Position numbers and translations under genes: made by a program. This document shows, in pieces, positions 1 through 10,210 of a DNA stretch of 64,000 nt. The stretch's first letter is position 1, and each line of letters starts with the position of its first letter. The notes beneath the pieces are model-generated. The model was not told where the DNA came from, did no database searches, and saw only the letters and a list, made by a program, of their open reading frames with translations. This DNA is from Prinsepia uniflora (lineage: Eukaryota; Streptophyta; Magnoliopsida; Rosales; Rosaceae): NCBI GenBank assembly GCA_032719365.1, contig CM064865.1:39792065-39856064 (forward strand), given 5' to 3'.

Positions 1-2031
1 CAATCCAAATGGCATCACCAGAAATTCATAATGACCATATTGAGTTCGAAAAGCTGTTTTTGGAATGTCCTCCTCTCGAATCCTTAACTGGTGGTAACCA
101 GAACGCAGATCAATCTTCGAAAAATACTTGGCTCCCCTTAATTGATCAAACAGATCATCAATCCGAGGAAAAGGATACTTATTGTTTATCGTGACTTTAT
201 TAAGTTGCCTGTAATCCATACAGAGTCTCAAACTTCCTTCCTTCTTTTTCACAAACAATACTGGGGCTCCCCATGGCGATACACTCGGTCGAATGAATCC
301 CACATCCACAAGATCTTGCAACTGTACCTTCAATTCCCTTAACTGAGCTGGTGCCATCCGATAAGGTGTCAAGGATATAGGTCGTGTACCAGGAATTAGT
401 TCGATAGTGAACTCAATCTCTCGAGAAGGGGGTAATCCTGGTAAATCCTCAGGAAATACATCTGGGAAGTCACACACTACTGGGATATCCTCGGCCTTGA
501 TTGGTGCATCCCGCACATCGACAACATAAGCTAGATAACCCTGGCAGCCCTTCCTCAGAAATCTATCTGCCGAGAGGGCTGATATGACTCTAGGGGTTAT
601 CATCCTCCGATCTCCCTGAAATATCACCTCAGGTAATCCAGGGCTCCGAAGTATCACCCTCTTATCGAAACACTCGATAGAGGCATGATGGGTTGTCAGC
701 CAATCCATCCCAAGGATAACATCAAAGTCACACAAGTCTAGGAGTATCAAATCAACCATTAAATGTACATCCCCTATCACAATAGGGTATCCTCGTATCA
801 CTTGGTTTACTACATACAATTCTCCAGTCGGTGTACCGACTCCCATCTCACACCCGATCGCAGAAATCTCTCTATCTGCCAACAGTGCATACTCTCGAGA
901 AACAAAAGAGTGCGTAGCTCCCGGATCTGTTAAAGTACGTGCATGATGACCGAAAATAGTAAGCATACCTGTCACCAGCTCCAGGGCTGCTCGGGCCTCC
1001 TGTTGAGTCACTGCATAGACTCGAGCCTGTGGTCCCGAAGTCCGACCACGCCCTCGTGATCCACCAGATCCACCACGAGTTCTGCCACCTCCTCTCCCAC
1101 TTGTAGCATTTGAAGCCGAAGTTGTACTAGGGCCCTGCTCAGTAGAGCCCCATCCAGTACCGCTACTACCAACCAATCGTGGACAGTCTCGTTTGAAGTG
1201 ACCCGGCTCCCTACAGTAAAAGCAGACAAGAACATTGCCTCGGTCATTACTCTGTCGGTCAGTAGATCCCACTGATGCCTCACTGAACTGTGCAGTCGCT
1301 GATGGTCGATACCCAAATGTCTGTGTTCCCCTACCTCCATAACTCGGACGAGCGCCACGCGAAGATCCAGAGCCATAATTACCTCGCTTGGAGGACCTCT
1401 GGTTCGCAGATCCCTGGTACTGACGGTCCCGACGTCGACCAGAGCCCGAAAACTGCTGTGGCACTGGCAAGGTCGCCTCAACTCGTGCAGCTGCATCAGA
1501 CAACTCTCGTAGGGTGGCATAAGTTCCTACAGTCACAGCTCCTCGGATGTCATTCCTCAGTCCTTGCTCAAACCTTCGGCACTTGTCCTCCTCGTTAGAT
1601 ACATATAGAGGAGCAAAACTGGACAGGTTCAGGAATTTTTGCTCATAGTCTGCCACTGACATGTCCCCCTGATGTAGTTGTAGGAATTCAACCTCCCTAG
1701 CATTACGAAAGGAGCGAGGATAGAACTGATCCAGGAAACGATGACAGAAGTCCTCCCAACTCAGGGTACGGGCATCCATCCCTGTCAGCTGCAATCCACG
1801 CCACCAACGGTAAGATTGGCTGCTCAGCATAAATGTGGCCAGTGGAACCATATCTCCTGGTGGACATTGCATAATCTCGAAGATCCGCTCAAATTGAGTA
1901 ATCCACTCAAAAGCCTCTTCTGGGTCAGTCAGGCCAGTGAATGCAATGGCCTCTAAACGTTGAGCTCTCTCTATGTCCGGACCTCCAAAATCATCGCCAG
2001 ACTGGGTACAGGGCTCGCGTCTCGGAGGCAT
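1..2031 (-). CDS. gag-pol: Ty3/Gypsy (Tekay/Del-like chromovirus) gag-pol, 5' part, open frame
   Basis: Retrotransposon polyprotein, cut by the window edge. One frame stays open for 677 codons from the ATG at 2029-2031; the in-frame stop at 2059-2061 just upstream fixes this start. In order: a gag core around residues 40-150 (YRWWRG near residue 75), an Arg/Gly/Ser-rich stretch, a CCHC zinc knuckle at 270-283 (CFYCREPGHFKRDC), a retropepsin with DPGATHSF at about 369 (Pro replaces the usual Ser after the catalytic Asp, a variant I recall from plant Gypsy elements), then reverse transcriptase with SPWGAPV near 585, DYRQ at 606 and PFGL at the edge. The YVDD site, RNase H, integrase and chromodomain lie outside. 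It would build virus-like particles and copy the element RNA. No stop or frameshift is present, so the copy is young or recently active. Clade assignment comes from motif style and the very long LTR. Confidence 0.95.
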   Translation of the reverse strand, partial: MPPRREPCTQSGDDFGGPDIERAQRLEAIAFTGLTDPEEAFEWITQFERIFEIMQCPPGDMVPLATFMLSSQSYRWWRGLQLTGMDARTLSWEDFCHRFLDQFYPRSFRNAREVEFLQLHQGDMSVADYEQKFLNLSSFAPLYVSNEEDKCRRFEQGLRNDIRGAVTVGTYATLRELSDAAARVEATLPVPQQFSGSGRRRDRQYQGSANQRSSKRGNYGSGSSRGARPSYGGRGTQTFGYRPSATAQFSEASVGSTDRQSNDRGNVLVCFYCREPGHFKRDCPRLVGSSGTGWGSTEQGPSTTSASNATSGRGGGRTRGGSGGSRGRGRTSGPQARVYAVTQQEARAALELVTGMLTIFGHHARTLTDPGATHSFVSREYALLADREISAIGCEMGVGTPTGELYVVNQVIRGYPIVIGDVHLMVDLILLDLCDFDVILGMDWLTTHHASIECFDKRVILRSPGLPEVIFQGDRRMITPRVISALSADRFLRKGCQGYLAYVVDVRDAPIKAEDIPVVCDFPDVFPEDLPGLPPSREIEFTIELIPGTRPISLTPYRMAPAQLRELKVQLQDLVDVGFIRPSVSPWGAPVLFVKKKEGSLRLCMDYRQLNKVTINNKYPFPRIDDLFDQLRGAKYFSKIDLRSGYHQLRIREEDIPKTAFRTQYGHYEFLVMPFGL

Positions 2032-2126
2032 ATTGTGATGTTCTGTAAGGGAAACATATCAGTATCACAACTCGTGCATACTAATGTGCAAGACTCAGAC
2101 CGTGACCTAATACTCTGATACCAATT
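2032..2126 (-). promoter_or_regulatory. Element 1 leader with tRNA-iMet primer-binding site
   Basis: Untranslated leader between the 5' LTR and gag. The primer-binding site on the minus strand is TGGTATCAGAGT (2112-2123), matching the initiator-Met-tRNA 3' end except at the last base, three bases inside the LTR end. The leader is short (about 95 bp). Confidence 0.9.
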
Positions 2127-5100
2127 TGACAAGACCCATCCCGATTATCCCTCGATAGTCGGGATGAATCCTGCTCCAGTCTGACAATAACTAAAAATTT
2201 CCGAAAGTAACCAAACTTATATACATACAACACACAACAAATCCCGAAAACATTGTCAGACAAGGGATAGTTAAGTTTTACATACCAATGACGTCACAAG
2301 TTTGACTAGTCAAAGACAATACAGAGCATAGGTACTGTTACAGATAGGGGTCAAATTCCTACTCTGTAGAATGTCTGAGTGCGCAACGGTCTAATTATTC
2401 TTTTGCCTTGCTTGCCTCATTTTTAGCCCTCGTACCTGTACACTGGCCTGGAGGGTCCATAAAACAATAAAGGTGTGAGTGGACAAAAATAACCTCTTAT
2501 AAAAACATTTCTTACCCTCCAGTTTTCACAAACATGCATGCATATCATAAAACACGAGTAATAATAGGAAATCAATTAAATATGTTCAGTGGATCAATCA
2601 AAACAATTTCCACAAAATCACGGGACTTATATCCATATCTTGTTGCTTAGAGTCACGTTTTATCCCTGCAACGCGTGCATATCAATAGGCTCAAGGACAG
2701 CTCAAAATCCGAGCATCCGCCGCTGTGAACACATCACAAGCCGGCAATCCAGATCTAGTGAACACATCACTTACCGATCCATATAATCCAGCACATCTGA
2801 TCTGAGTCAAGCCTCCCCTGGGCTGCCAGACAAAGATCGTGCTACGTGACCTCTTCGGGGTAAACACTTCCATCCCGAAGGCGAGCGTTATCTCCAGGGT
2901 GCACTCCGGGGAAAAACAAATTTTCTCCCGAAAGCCCTAAATATCCGCAACACATTATCATCACAAAAACTAGTGAAAAACAGTTGCATAAAAATCTAAT
3001 CACATATCGACGCAGGGTCTCAGCCCTAAATTAACCAAAGTCCCGATTTACTTTATAAATCCGAAATCATCAATATCATCATATAATCACATGGAAATAC
3101 AAATCCAACCAGAAACACAATTCCATTGGGTCCCAACCCCAAAATATCAATTTCACGTAAATCCGTGCAACCGTAAACCCGAATTGCCATGATCACGTAA
3201 ATCCATAAAATCAATCATTGACTCATAATCCGAGTCCAAATATCATTTTCAATCCGGACCTAGCCCAAAACATCATTTGCACATTCCTCGTAAAACGTGC
3301 CCGAAAGACTGATTAAAATAATCAGAAAATCACGAGAATACCAAAAATCATCAAATTCACATGTAACTCCAAATCCGAGTCAAAATCATTATTTACTTGG
3401 GTTCTCACGCCCACAATATCATTTTTAACCAATTTCATGATTTCTCGAAAATCGTGCCAGAATATAATAATATAATAATCATAAAACCGAGAAAATCGAG
3501 AAATCACCGAATCAAAGCATCAATCATGTCAAATCATAGAAAATCATATAAATAAGCATTTTAAACCATATATGCATGCATCACAGTTAGAAAACCAAAA
3601 GTCCACTCACACACACCGTCCCGATTGTTCAGCCTCGAGCTGTTCGTTTTCCTCCGAAGTCCCGGGAATATTCCAGCCTGTTAAACAAAATGATTTATGG
3701 TTACTAGACTATCATATTTTCCTCATATAAGAATCCCTTAATTGTCGGAATTTTATAATATTATTTTAATATAATTTAAACGTGTCGGGTACTCGGAACT
3801 ACACTGAAACCATATCCGATTGACCCGAAACCAACGCGGATAGGTTCGTATCATCGAGAACATCAAGTTTCATGTTGAACACTTTGCTGGAATCCTCCCC
3901 ACGCGCCGTCACGCGCCGCCGCAAGCGGCTGCGCGTGAAAGCCACTCGCCAAGCACAGTACAGCTACAGTGCATCGTTCTCGCCCGTTTGTCTGATAAAC
4001 GGGTTGAAATACCCGCGATAGGATCCGATGCAATCTCAGTCAATTCGACCTCAAATCGATCCGTTCTTTCAACTGATCTCATCTACTCTAACTTCATTTT
4101 AGTTCTGTGAAATCAATTACCTCAAGTAAGGTCCAAATCTTCACGACTCACGATCGAAATTCGACGGGTCTCCTATTCGGGTTTCACGATTCCGTGCCTG
4201 ATTTTTCAATTAATTCATATGGTTAGCATCGTGAGAGTATAAGGAACAATTTTCCATAATCAATTTCAAACGAGCTTACCTCTAAGTATCTGAACTCAAG
4301 GTCGATTTTTGGCAGCCATGGCAGCGTCTGTTCTTCCTCAATTCGACATGATTTCTTCTTGTTTTTGTTGCAAAGCTTTTAGTTTTGATCCTAGCAACTT
4401 AATGGAATCCTCAATTGCTCCTCTCCTGGCTCCCAAATCCGCATTCGATTTTCGCCCAATTTCAAGGATTTTCGAACTGGTTGTACCCGTCACCTCTCAG
4501 TCTCTCGAGTTCAATTTCTCTTAATTCGGTTTCTCAATTACACAAATCATAATGAGGCTGAGACAAATGGGTGTTATCTGATGTTAATTTGGCATGATTA
4601 GGACAAACCCCAATTTAGGGAATTATGTCTAAAGCCATATGATTATGTTCTCCCTTAAGACTCGATTCCTTGTTTCCTGGGGTGAGAATCAGACAAAAGA
4701 CAGGTGTCCTGGGCTGATCAAGGTTAAAAGACCATTTTGCCCCTGGTTGGACAAATTACCCTTCCGTGACCCGTAACGTTCGTAACCGAACTCCGTTTTC
4801 GACGTGCCGCCTGTCGTTGCACTCCGGGCATCGAGACCTACCTAACGGTCTTCGAATCGTGTGAAAATTAGTTGGCAAACAAAAAGTCAACATTATCCCC
4901 CTTTTCGCCCAAATTACGAAAATGCCCTTGGGCTTCCGAACGTCATAACTTTTTCCCAGATTGTCGGAATTGGGCGTGCCACCTGTCTATGGACTCGTAA
5001 CGTCCCGAACTACGTCACGGTCATCGGTCAACATCCGTTTGATTCACCAATCAAAAAGTCAACAATTTGACCATACTATTCACAAGGGTAAAAACGTCAT

Positions 5101-5150
5101 TTATTCATTATGTTACAAAATTTCATTTTCCAAATTTCCGGGGCGTTACA
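2127..5150 (-). repeat. 5' LTR of element 1 (family 1), 3024 bp
   Basis: On the minus strand the LTR runs TGTAACGCCCC...TCTTGTCA, with the primer-binding site directly beyond it. It contains two GTGAACACATCAC motifs (2725-2737, 2758-2770), a stretch rich in short GGGTCTTAGCCC-like hairpins, and the conserved GTGCCACCTGTCTATGGACTCGT-type module near 4975-5010. It has no credible gene: the small frames at 4309-4524 and 4861-5227 have no family resemblance. The same family recurs at 60541-62413. Confidence 0.9.
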
Positions 5151-5986
5151 CTGACACTAGCACCAGCGCTAGTACCAGCGCCACCATACAACCATCCCCG
5201 CTAGCACACTGTGTGCATAGTGGTTAGCCCTGGATCTCCGCTCATACCGAGCGACGATCCCGCATCACCACCCGTACCCCACAACCATGGGCACCATCAT
5301 TCTGACAATCCACATCAGAAATATTGAACGTTCCCTGGTCCTCAACCACTACCACTACACCAAGCACCCACGACAATTAGCTATCTCCAAAAAACCACCG
5401 TCCCTACCAAAACCAAGCCATAATTTCCCAACTCATCCAATAAATGACCATAAATCGGTCCTTGGCATCCTAAGTGCCAAACGTTCCTCACTCCGCCTTC
5501 CTGGCTCCACTCAAGCCTTGACACCATGTCATGACTCACCTCACCTTCCTAACCCAAAGTCCTGACTCATCGTGAGTCCCACATCCCCACCTCGACTCCT
5601 CCTGAGTCCAAACTCATACCAAACCAATCATGTCACCACTGACATACCCAATCCCCGAGCAATATCCAATGCTCAACCACTTCCTATTCTACCAATAGGG
5701 CCTAAGAGAAAGTACTATTTGCCAAAAAATGCGGCCTTCCAGCCACCGGTCTCGTCCGTCCCTGCGACCCACACAATTCTAGGTCTAGCAAGTCGCGCAA
5801 ATCACAGTTCACAGCGTACACTACTCGACATCTGACCCTCATACCAGGGTCAATCCCCTCCGGGATTTGACACGAGGTCCCAAACACCCTCGCCTACTCG
5901 TCTCACTATCAGGTCGCGCACGAGGCTTACGCTTTGGAGGCATGATGTGGCCACAGAATCAGCAACCTAGTGCTCTGATACCAAAT
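5151..5986 (-). pseudogene. Family-2 Gypsy leader and decayed gag start, interrupted by element 1
   Basis: Internal region of a second minus-strand Gypsy element. The primer-binding site TGGTATCAGAGC is at 5972-5983. The gag start (ATG at about 5941-5943) encodes MPPKRKPRARPDSE, a basic N-terminus like that of element 1, but the frame closes after about 35 codons. The sequence is collinear with 31930-32766 in element C, which shows the same family. It stops at 5150/5151 against the LTR of element 1, so element 1 probably inserted here; its expected target duplicate would be 5151-5155 (CTGAC), but the other copy lies outside the window. Confidence 0.8.
5936..5951 (-). promoter_or_regulatory. 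Leader arm of U5-leader duplex, overlapping gag AUG (family 2)
   Basis: On the minus strand the arm reads GCCACA + TCATGCCTCC, including the gag ATG. It is fully complementary to the U5 arm at 6098-6122 once a 9-base U5 bulge is allowed (16 pairs in two helices). Confidence 0.6.
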
Positions 5987-8900
5987 TGTTAGGACCGCCC
6001 CCGAAAGGGGCATCGATAATCGTGCCCGGTCTTGATCCCGTCTGGCAAGATGACTGAAAATCCCAAATTACCCTAAGTACTTGCCAAACCAGGGATAGCC
6101 ACACGTGCTTACTCATGCCTCCGCCCCTCGTACAGCCTCGAACAACGCGCCACGACCTGGAGGGTCAAAAAAAACCAAAAGGTGTGAGTGGAAAAAAAAT
6201 AAATCAGTTTAGCAAAACGGTTACAACAAGCGTTTTTACCCTCCGCGTAAAAACGAATGCATGCATACAAAAATCATTTCGCAATCGGTTAAGATTTTCC
6301 ACATAAGAAAAACTGTGTATCAAATTTCAACATAAGGGAAAACTCGTATGAATCTCAAAATCATTTTTCCTTTCTCAACTATCGGGTCTTAGCCTGCAAT
6401 CATAGACACCGGGCCTCAGCCCAAAACCACAACTCAACCAAATGCACAACGTGATCCAAAACCATCAACCACATACCGGGCCACTGCCCAACTCAACCGA
6501 AACATCATAAGTCATCAATAAAACATAAGTCAATCATTTTGCTGGATAACAAGTGCGCCCGAGTCTTTAAACTCAAAACCATGCGCATAAACAGGCCTTC
6601 CCGGGATATCAACGAGTCTTTAAACTCAGAACATACTCAATAAGCCTCGGGGGTATCACAGTAACCGAGCCTTTAAACTCACGAGTCTTTAAACTCATTA
6701 AGGGCCCTCCCCCATCATCAATTAACCGAGTCTTTAAACTCAAAACGTGCTCCAGCAATAGCACCGGGTTTTTAAACCCAAAACAGTTTTCAAACACAAC
6801 GGGTCTTTAAACCCCAAGCAGTTTTCAACGGGTCGTTAACCCCAAAACAGTTTATCAATCACGACAACGTGGGATACAACTCAAAACCACATTTTTCACA
6901 ACAGGACGCATGGTCCGAATTTCCACATTCAATTCCCCAAATCCTATTTCACAAACATAATCAAATTATCATTAAACACGGGGCATGTACAATCATACCA
7001 AATCACTTTATTAAATCCTTTTTCATTCCCGAATTCGAATTCGCAATAATGATTCCGTAAGCTGGCATCCGGAAGCATCATCCCGAACCCAAACCAAGAA
7101 ATCCACTTTATTATTTCTAAAAACCGAAATCTCGTAAATCAAAGTTACTTTTATGCCCCGAGCATTAAACCTGAAACCACCCTTTTTAAAATCCATTTTA
7201 ATTCTTGGAAATCACCTCTTTCTCAAATCTTATTTTCAACACACCAAAACCACATTCATAATCACCAAAATCACGGTCCAATCCAAACGTACTCAATACC
7301 CATTTTTAAATCCTCAAAATTACAAGTCTCATTTCAATTCCCAGATTCAAACATCAACAGTGATCAAATCACAATAACTCGAAATTTCGTAAAACGTGCA
7401 AACCTGGAACGTTCTCGAAAAACGTGTCAAAACCGTAAGTCACGCTTGCGAATCATAACAACCTTCTTAAATCATTTTACACCCATTCCATATAACTTCT
7501 TTCATTAAACCATCATTAAGCACACGAGTGAACATAGTCTCGAAATACGCGTAATTTCACATGTATAGTAAAAATACGTATAAATACGGGAACCGAATAC
7601 GTATAAGTACGGAAATCAAAATCAACCACAACTTATAATCATAATCATAAACTCATAGAAATAATTTATGCATGCATTAAATTTTGAAAGCAATTCCACT
7701 CACCCACCCATTTTAAGGCTCGGTTTCGCGCCGCACGCATGCCCGTAATTTTTGATATTTTCCAGAATTTCGAGTCCTGCCCGAAAACATACTTTAGTGT
7801 CACTAAGGGCTTAGATAACAACATACTAATTTCCCATAATTTTCCGGGAATTAATCGTTAATTACAAACTAACGGAAATCTTCGGACCCTCGGAACCACA
7901 TTGAAACGGTGTCCGAAAATTTCGAAACCAACGCTAAAATATTCGTTACAATGTGTAGGACAAAAGTCATGTTGGACTCACCTTGAAATTCGGGTCCACG
8001 CGCCTTCACGCGCCTGCTACAGTGACAGGCACAGTCATCGTCCTCACCCGGCTTCCTGATATACGGGCCGTTTAACCCGCGACTTGACCCGGCTAGCATT
8101 CCCTCAATTCGACACCATTTTGGTCAATTCAGCAGTCCATTAGCTTCGCAACCAGTTTAATTAGGGATCTGCAACATCCATTGCAGTCGTCATCACCTCT
8201 AACCATCTCGACTTAACGCGATATCCTCAAACGAGTTCCTCATCTGAACTCATCGTATAACCAAGTAATTTCTCAATTAAATGATAGTATAGCATCGTAG
8301 CCTCATGGAAAGGATTATTTGGGAATCAATTTCACAACACTTACCTCCAATTGCTCGAACACAAAGCTCGATTTTCCGGCCACCAACGACGTCCGCCCAT
8401 GGCTCCAGGAGCTTCAAAGCTTGCCATACGCGATTTGGATCAGCTAACTAAGACCCCAGGAAGCTTATTCGAACCTTAATTCGACCTGGGCCAGCCTACA
8501 ATTCAAATTCGGATTCGAATTTGCCCAAACACGAGTTTCGGGTTCCAGTTGTAAAACCTTCACTCAATACCCCCGTTTTCCTCACCAACTCAAGCCTCTA
8601 TTTCTCTCATTCCTCCCCAGCGCTCATTTCCTTCCAAACCATTATTGGGGAGGTCGAAATGGCAATCCTTGCCCAGACTCTGTTTTCCCAACTTCAAATG
8701 TAACAGCACAGTTCACTGTGCGGTTGTGCCCCGGACCTCTCCTCTACCAACACACCCGTGCACTGTCTTCAGTCTCTGCCCCCACGCTCAGTTAGATCAA
8801 TTCGACGCACCAGGTACTCTGTCCTCCAAAATCAGAACACCTTCACGGCATCGTGCACCCGTGCACTGCCCGAACAACCCTCTGCAACAAACACGTCCCC

Positions 8901-9527
8901 GCACTGTATTAAACAACTCCCTCTTCAGTCCATTAGCACCCATCACGAGCCATTGGGTTCCATAAACAATTTGCACGCTCAGACCCCCACGGCACGGCCG
9001 TGCATGTTGTCTCCCACGGTGGTGAACAGTACCCAGTTGGTAAAATGACCAAAATGCCCTCAGTTGGCAAATTACTAAATTGCCCCTCACCTTCCGTGAC
9101 CCGTAACTCGGTCATCCGATGTCCGCTTCACGCATGCCGCCTGTCGTTGTACTCGGGGCATCGAGACCACCCTAACGGTCCTCGGTCCTCGGCCCTCGGA
9201 CCTCCCGATCAAAAAGTCAACATTTTCCCTTATTTCGTCAAAATTACGGAAGTACCCCTGGACCTCCAAACGTCATAACTTTCGCCACGAACGTCGGAAT
9301 CGAACGTGCCGCCTGTCTATGAACTCGTGACGTCCCAAACTACGTCACGGTCATCGGTCAAAGTCCATTTGACCGTCCGACCAAAAAATCAACGTTTTGC
9401 CCACGACTAGGGGCAAAACGGTCATTTTGCACCGTTTGTCCGAGTTCGCCCAACTAATTACCGCTTGACCCTCATTAATCATGATTAGTTACTAACCTAA
9501 CCCCGAATTCCGGGACGGATCGTTACA
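5987..9527 (-). repeat. 5' LTR of family-2 Gypsy element, 3541 bp
   Basis: On the plus strand the LTR begins TGTTAGGACCG just beyond the primer-binding site and ends GGATCGTTACA; read in sense it is TGTAACGATCC...CCTAACA. It contains a run of GAGTCTTTAAACTC / GGGTCTTTAAACCC hairpin units (6560-6850) and two copies of the GTGCCGCCTGTC module (about 9135 and 9305). The flanking sequence 9528-9532 (CTGAA) begins Copia DNA, so this element is probably inserted in the Copia element; its other end is off the window. No gene is supported inside. Confidence 0.88.
6098..6122 (-). promoter_or_regulatory. U5 arm of U5-leader duplex (family 2)
   Basis: On the plus strand: GCCACA (6098-6103), a 9-base bulge, then TCATGCCTCC (6113-6122). 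It pairs with 5936-5951 across the LTR end and primer-binding site. The block is recognisable in other family-2 LTRs (about 32877-32903 and 55919-55942). Confidence 0.6.
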
Positions 9528-9807
9528 CTGAAGCATTGGAATACTCCTAAATCAAGGACCACAATAGTATTTATTTTATACTATATATGCATATTGTATC
9601 TTGTTTACTTGTATGTTTGCTTGTTTATTTCATTATTTACATGTTATTTACCAATGTCATAGACTACTTGTAAATAAAAGGAACCTGAAGTTTCCTTCAT
9701 TGATATCCTGAATTATCATACCATGTTATAGAACCTGAAGTTCTCATTAGTTGCTTATGGATGCATTTTACCAAAGCACTAATCTTATTCATTAATCTTT
9801 GTAGAGC
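9528..9807 (+). other. Copia element A leader, left part missing
   Basis: AT-rich sequence leading into Copia gag. It contains two short repeats GAACCTGAAGTT (near 9680 and 9733). The LTR and primer-binding site are absent: they lie left of the family-2 insertion or were lost. Confidence 0.55.
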
Positions 9808-10210
9808 ATGGCACATCTCAACAAACTGGATTTTGACGCACTAGAAGTTTTCGGAAGAAACTACTACTAGTGGACTGAAGATGTGAACCTTCACCTCACT
9901 GCCAAGAGAATCCGATCAACCATCCAGGAATACAATGTGGCTTCTGAGCATCAGAAGGCAGATGCTATGATCCTCATTCGGAGGCATATGGATCGCGCAA
10001 TGCAGCGTGAACACCTAGGTCAAGAGGACCCAAGAGCTTTATGGGTTTCACTGGCTGATCGTTTCGATAATTAGAAGGACATATTCTTGCCTGAAGCAAG
10101 ACATGACTGGCACAACATACATTTTTAGGATTTTAAATCCGTAAACGAATATAATTCTGAGTTATGCAATATTCGATCCCTTCTCAAGTATTGTGGGGAG
10201 GAACTCACTG
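9808..10210 (+). pseudogene. Ty1/Copia element A gag, N-terminal part, broken
   Basis: Copia gag (UBN2-type nucleocapsid precursor). It starts at the ATG at 9808 (MAHLNKLDFDALEV) and keeps the typical order through RALWVSLADRF, FLPEARHDW and DFKSVNEYNS. Three in-frame TAG stops (9868, 10072, 10126) sit where related proteins usually have Gln, so each looks like CAG to TAG. The frame is cut at 10210 by the Gypsy array and resumes at 21462 with ETDLLEKLFSTF, giving a continuous gag across the insertion. It is dead. Confidence 0.9.
10206..10210. other. Target-site duplication CACTG, left copy
   Basis: CACTG abuts the first LTR base at 10211. The same five bases follow the last LTR at 21457-21461. 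Confidence 0.93.

Noticed and set aside
1008..1520. 170-codon minus-strand frame overlapping gag
   Set aside because: Shadow of the real gag-pol frame, which has the zinc knuckle in a different frame.
2093..2380. U5-leader duplex in element 1
   Set aside because: Only 8 complementary bases (ACTCAGAC/GTCTGAGT), expected by chance at these lengths.
4309..4524. 71-codon frame in the LTR of element 1
   Set aside because: The family-1 relative at 60541 does not keep it open, and it sits inside an LTR.
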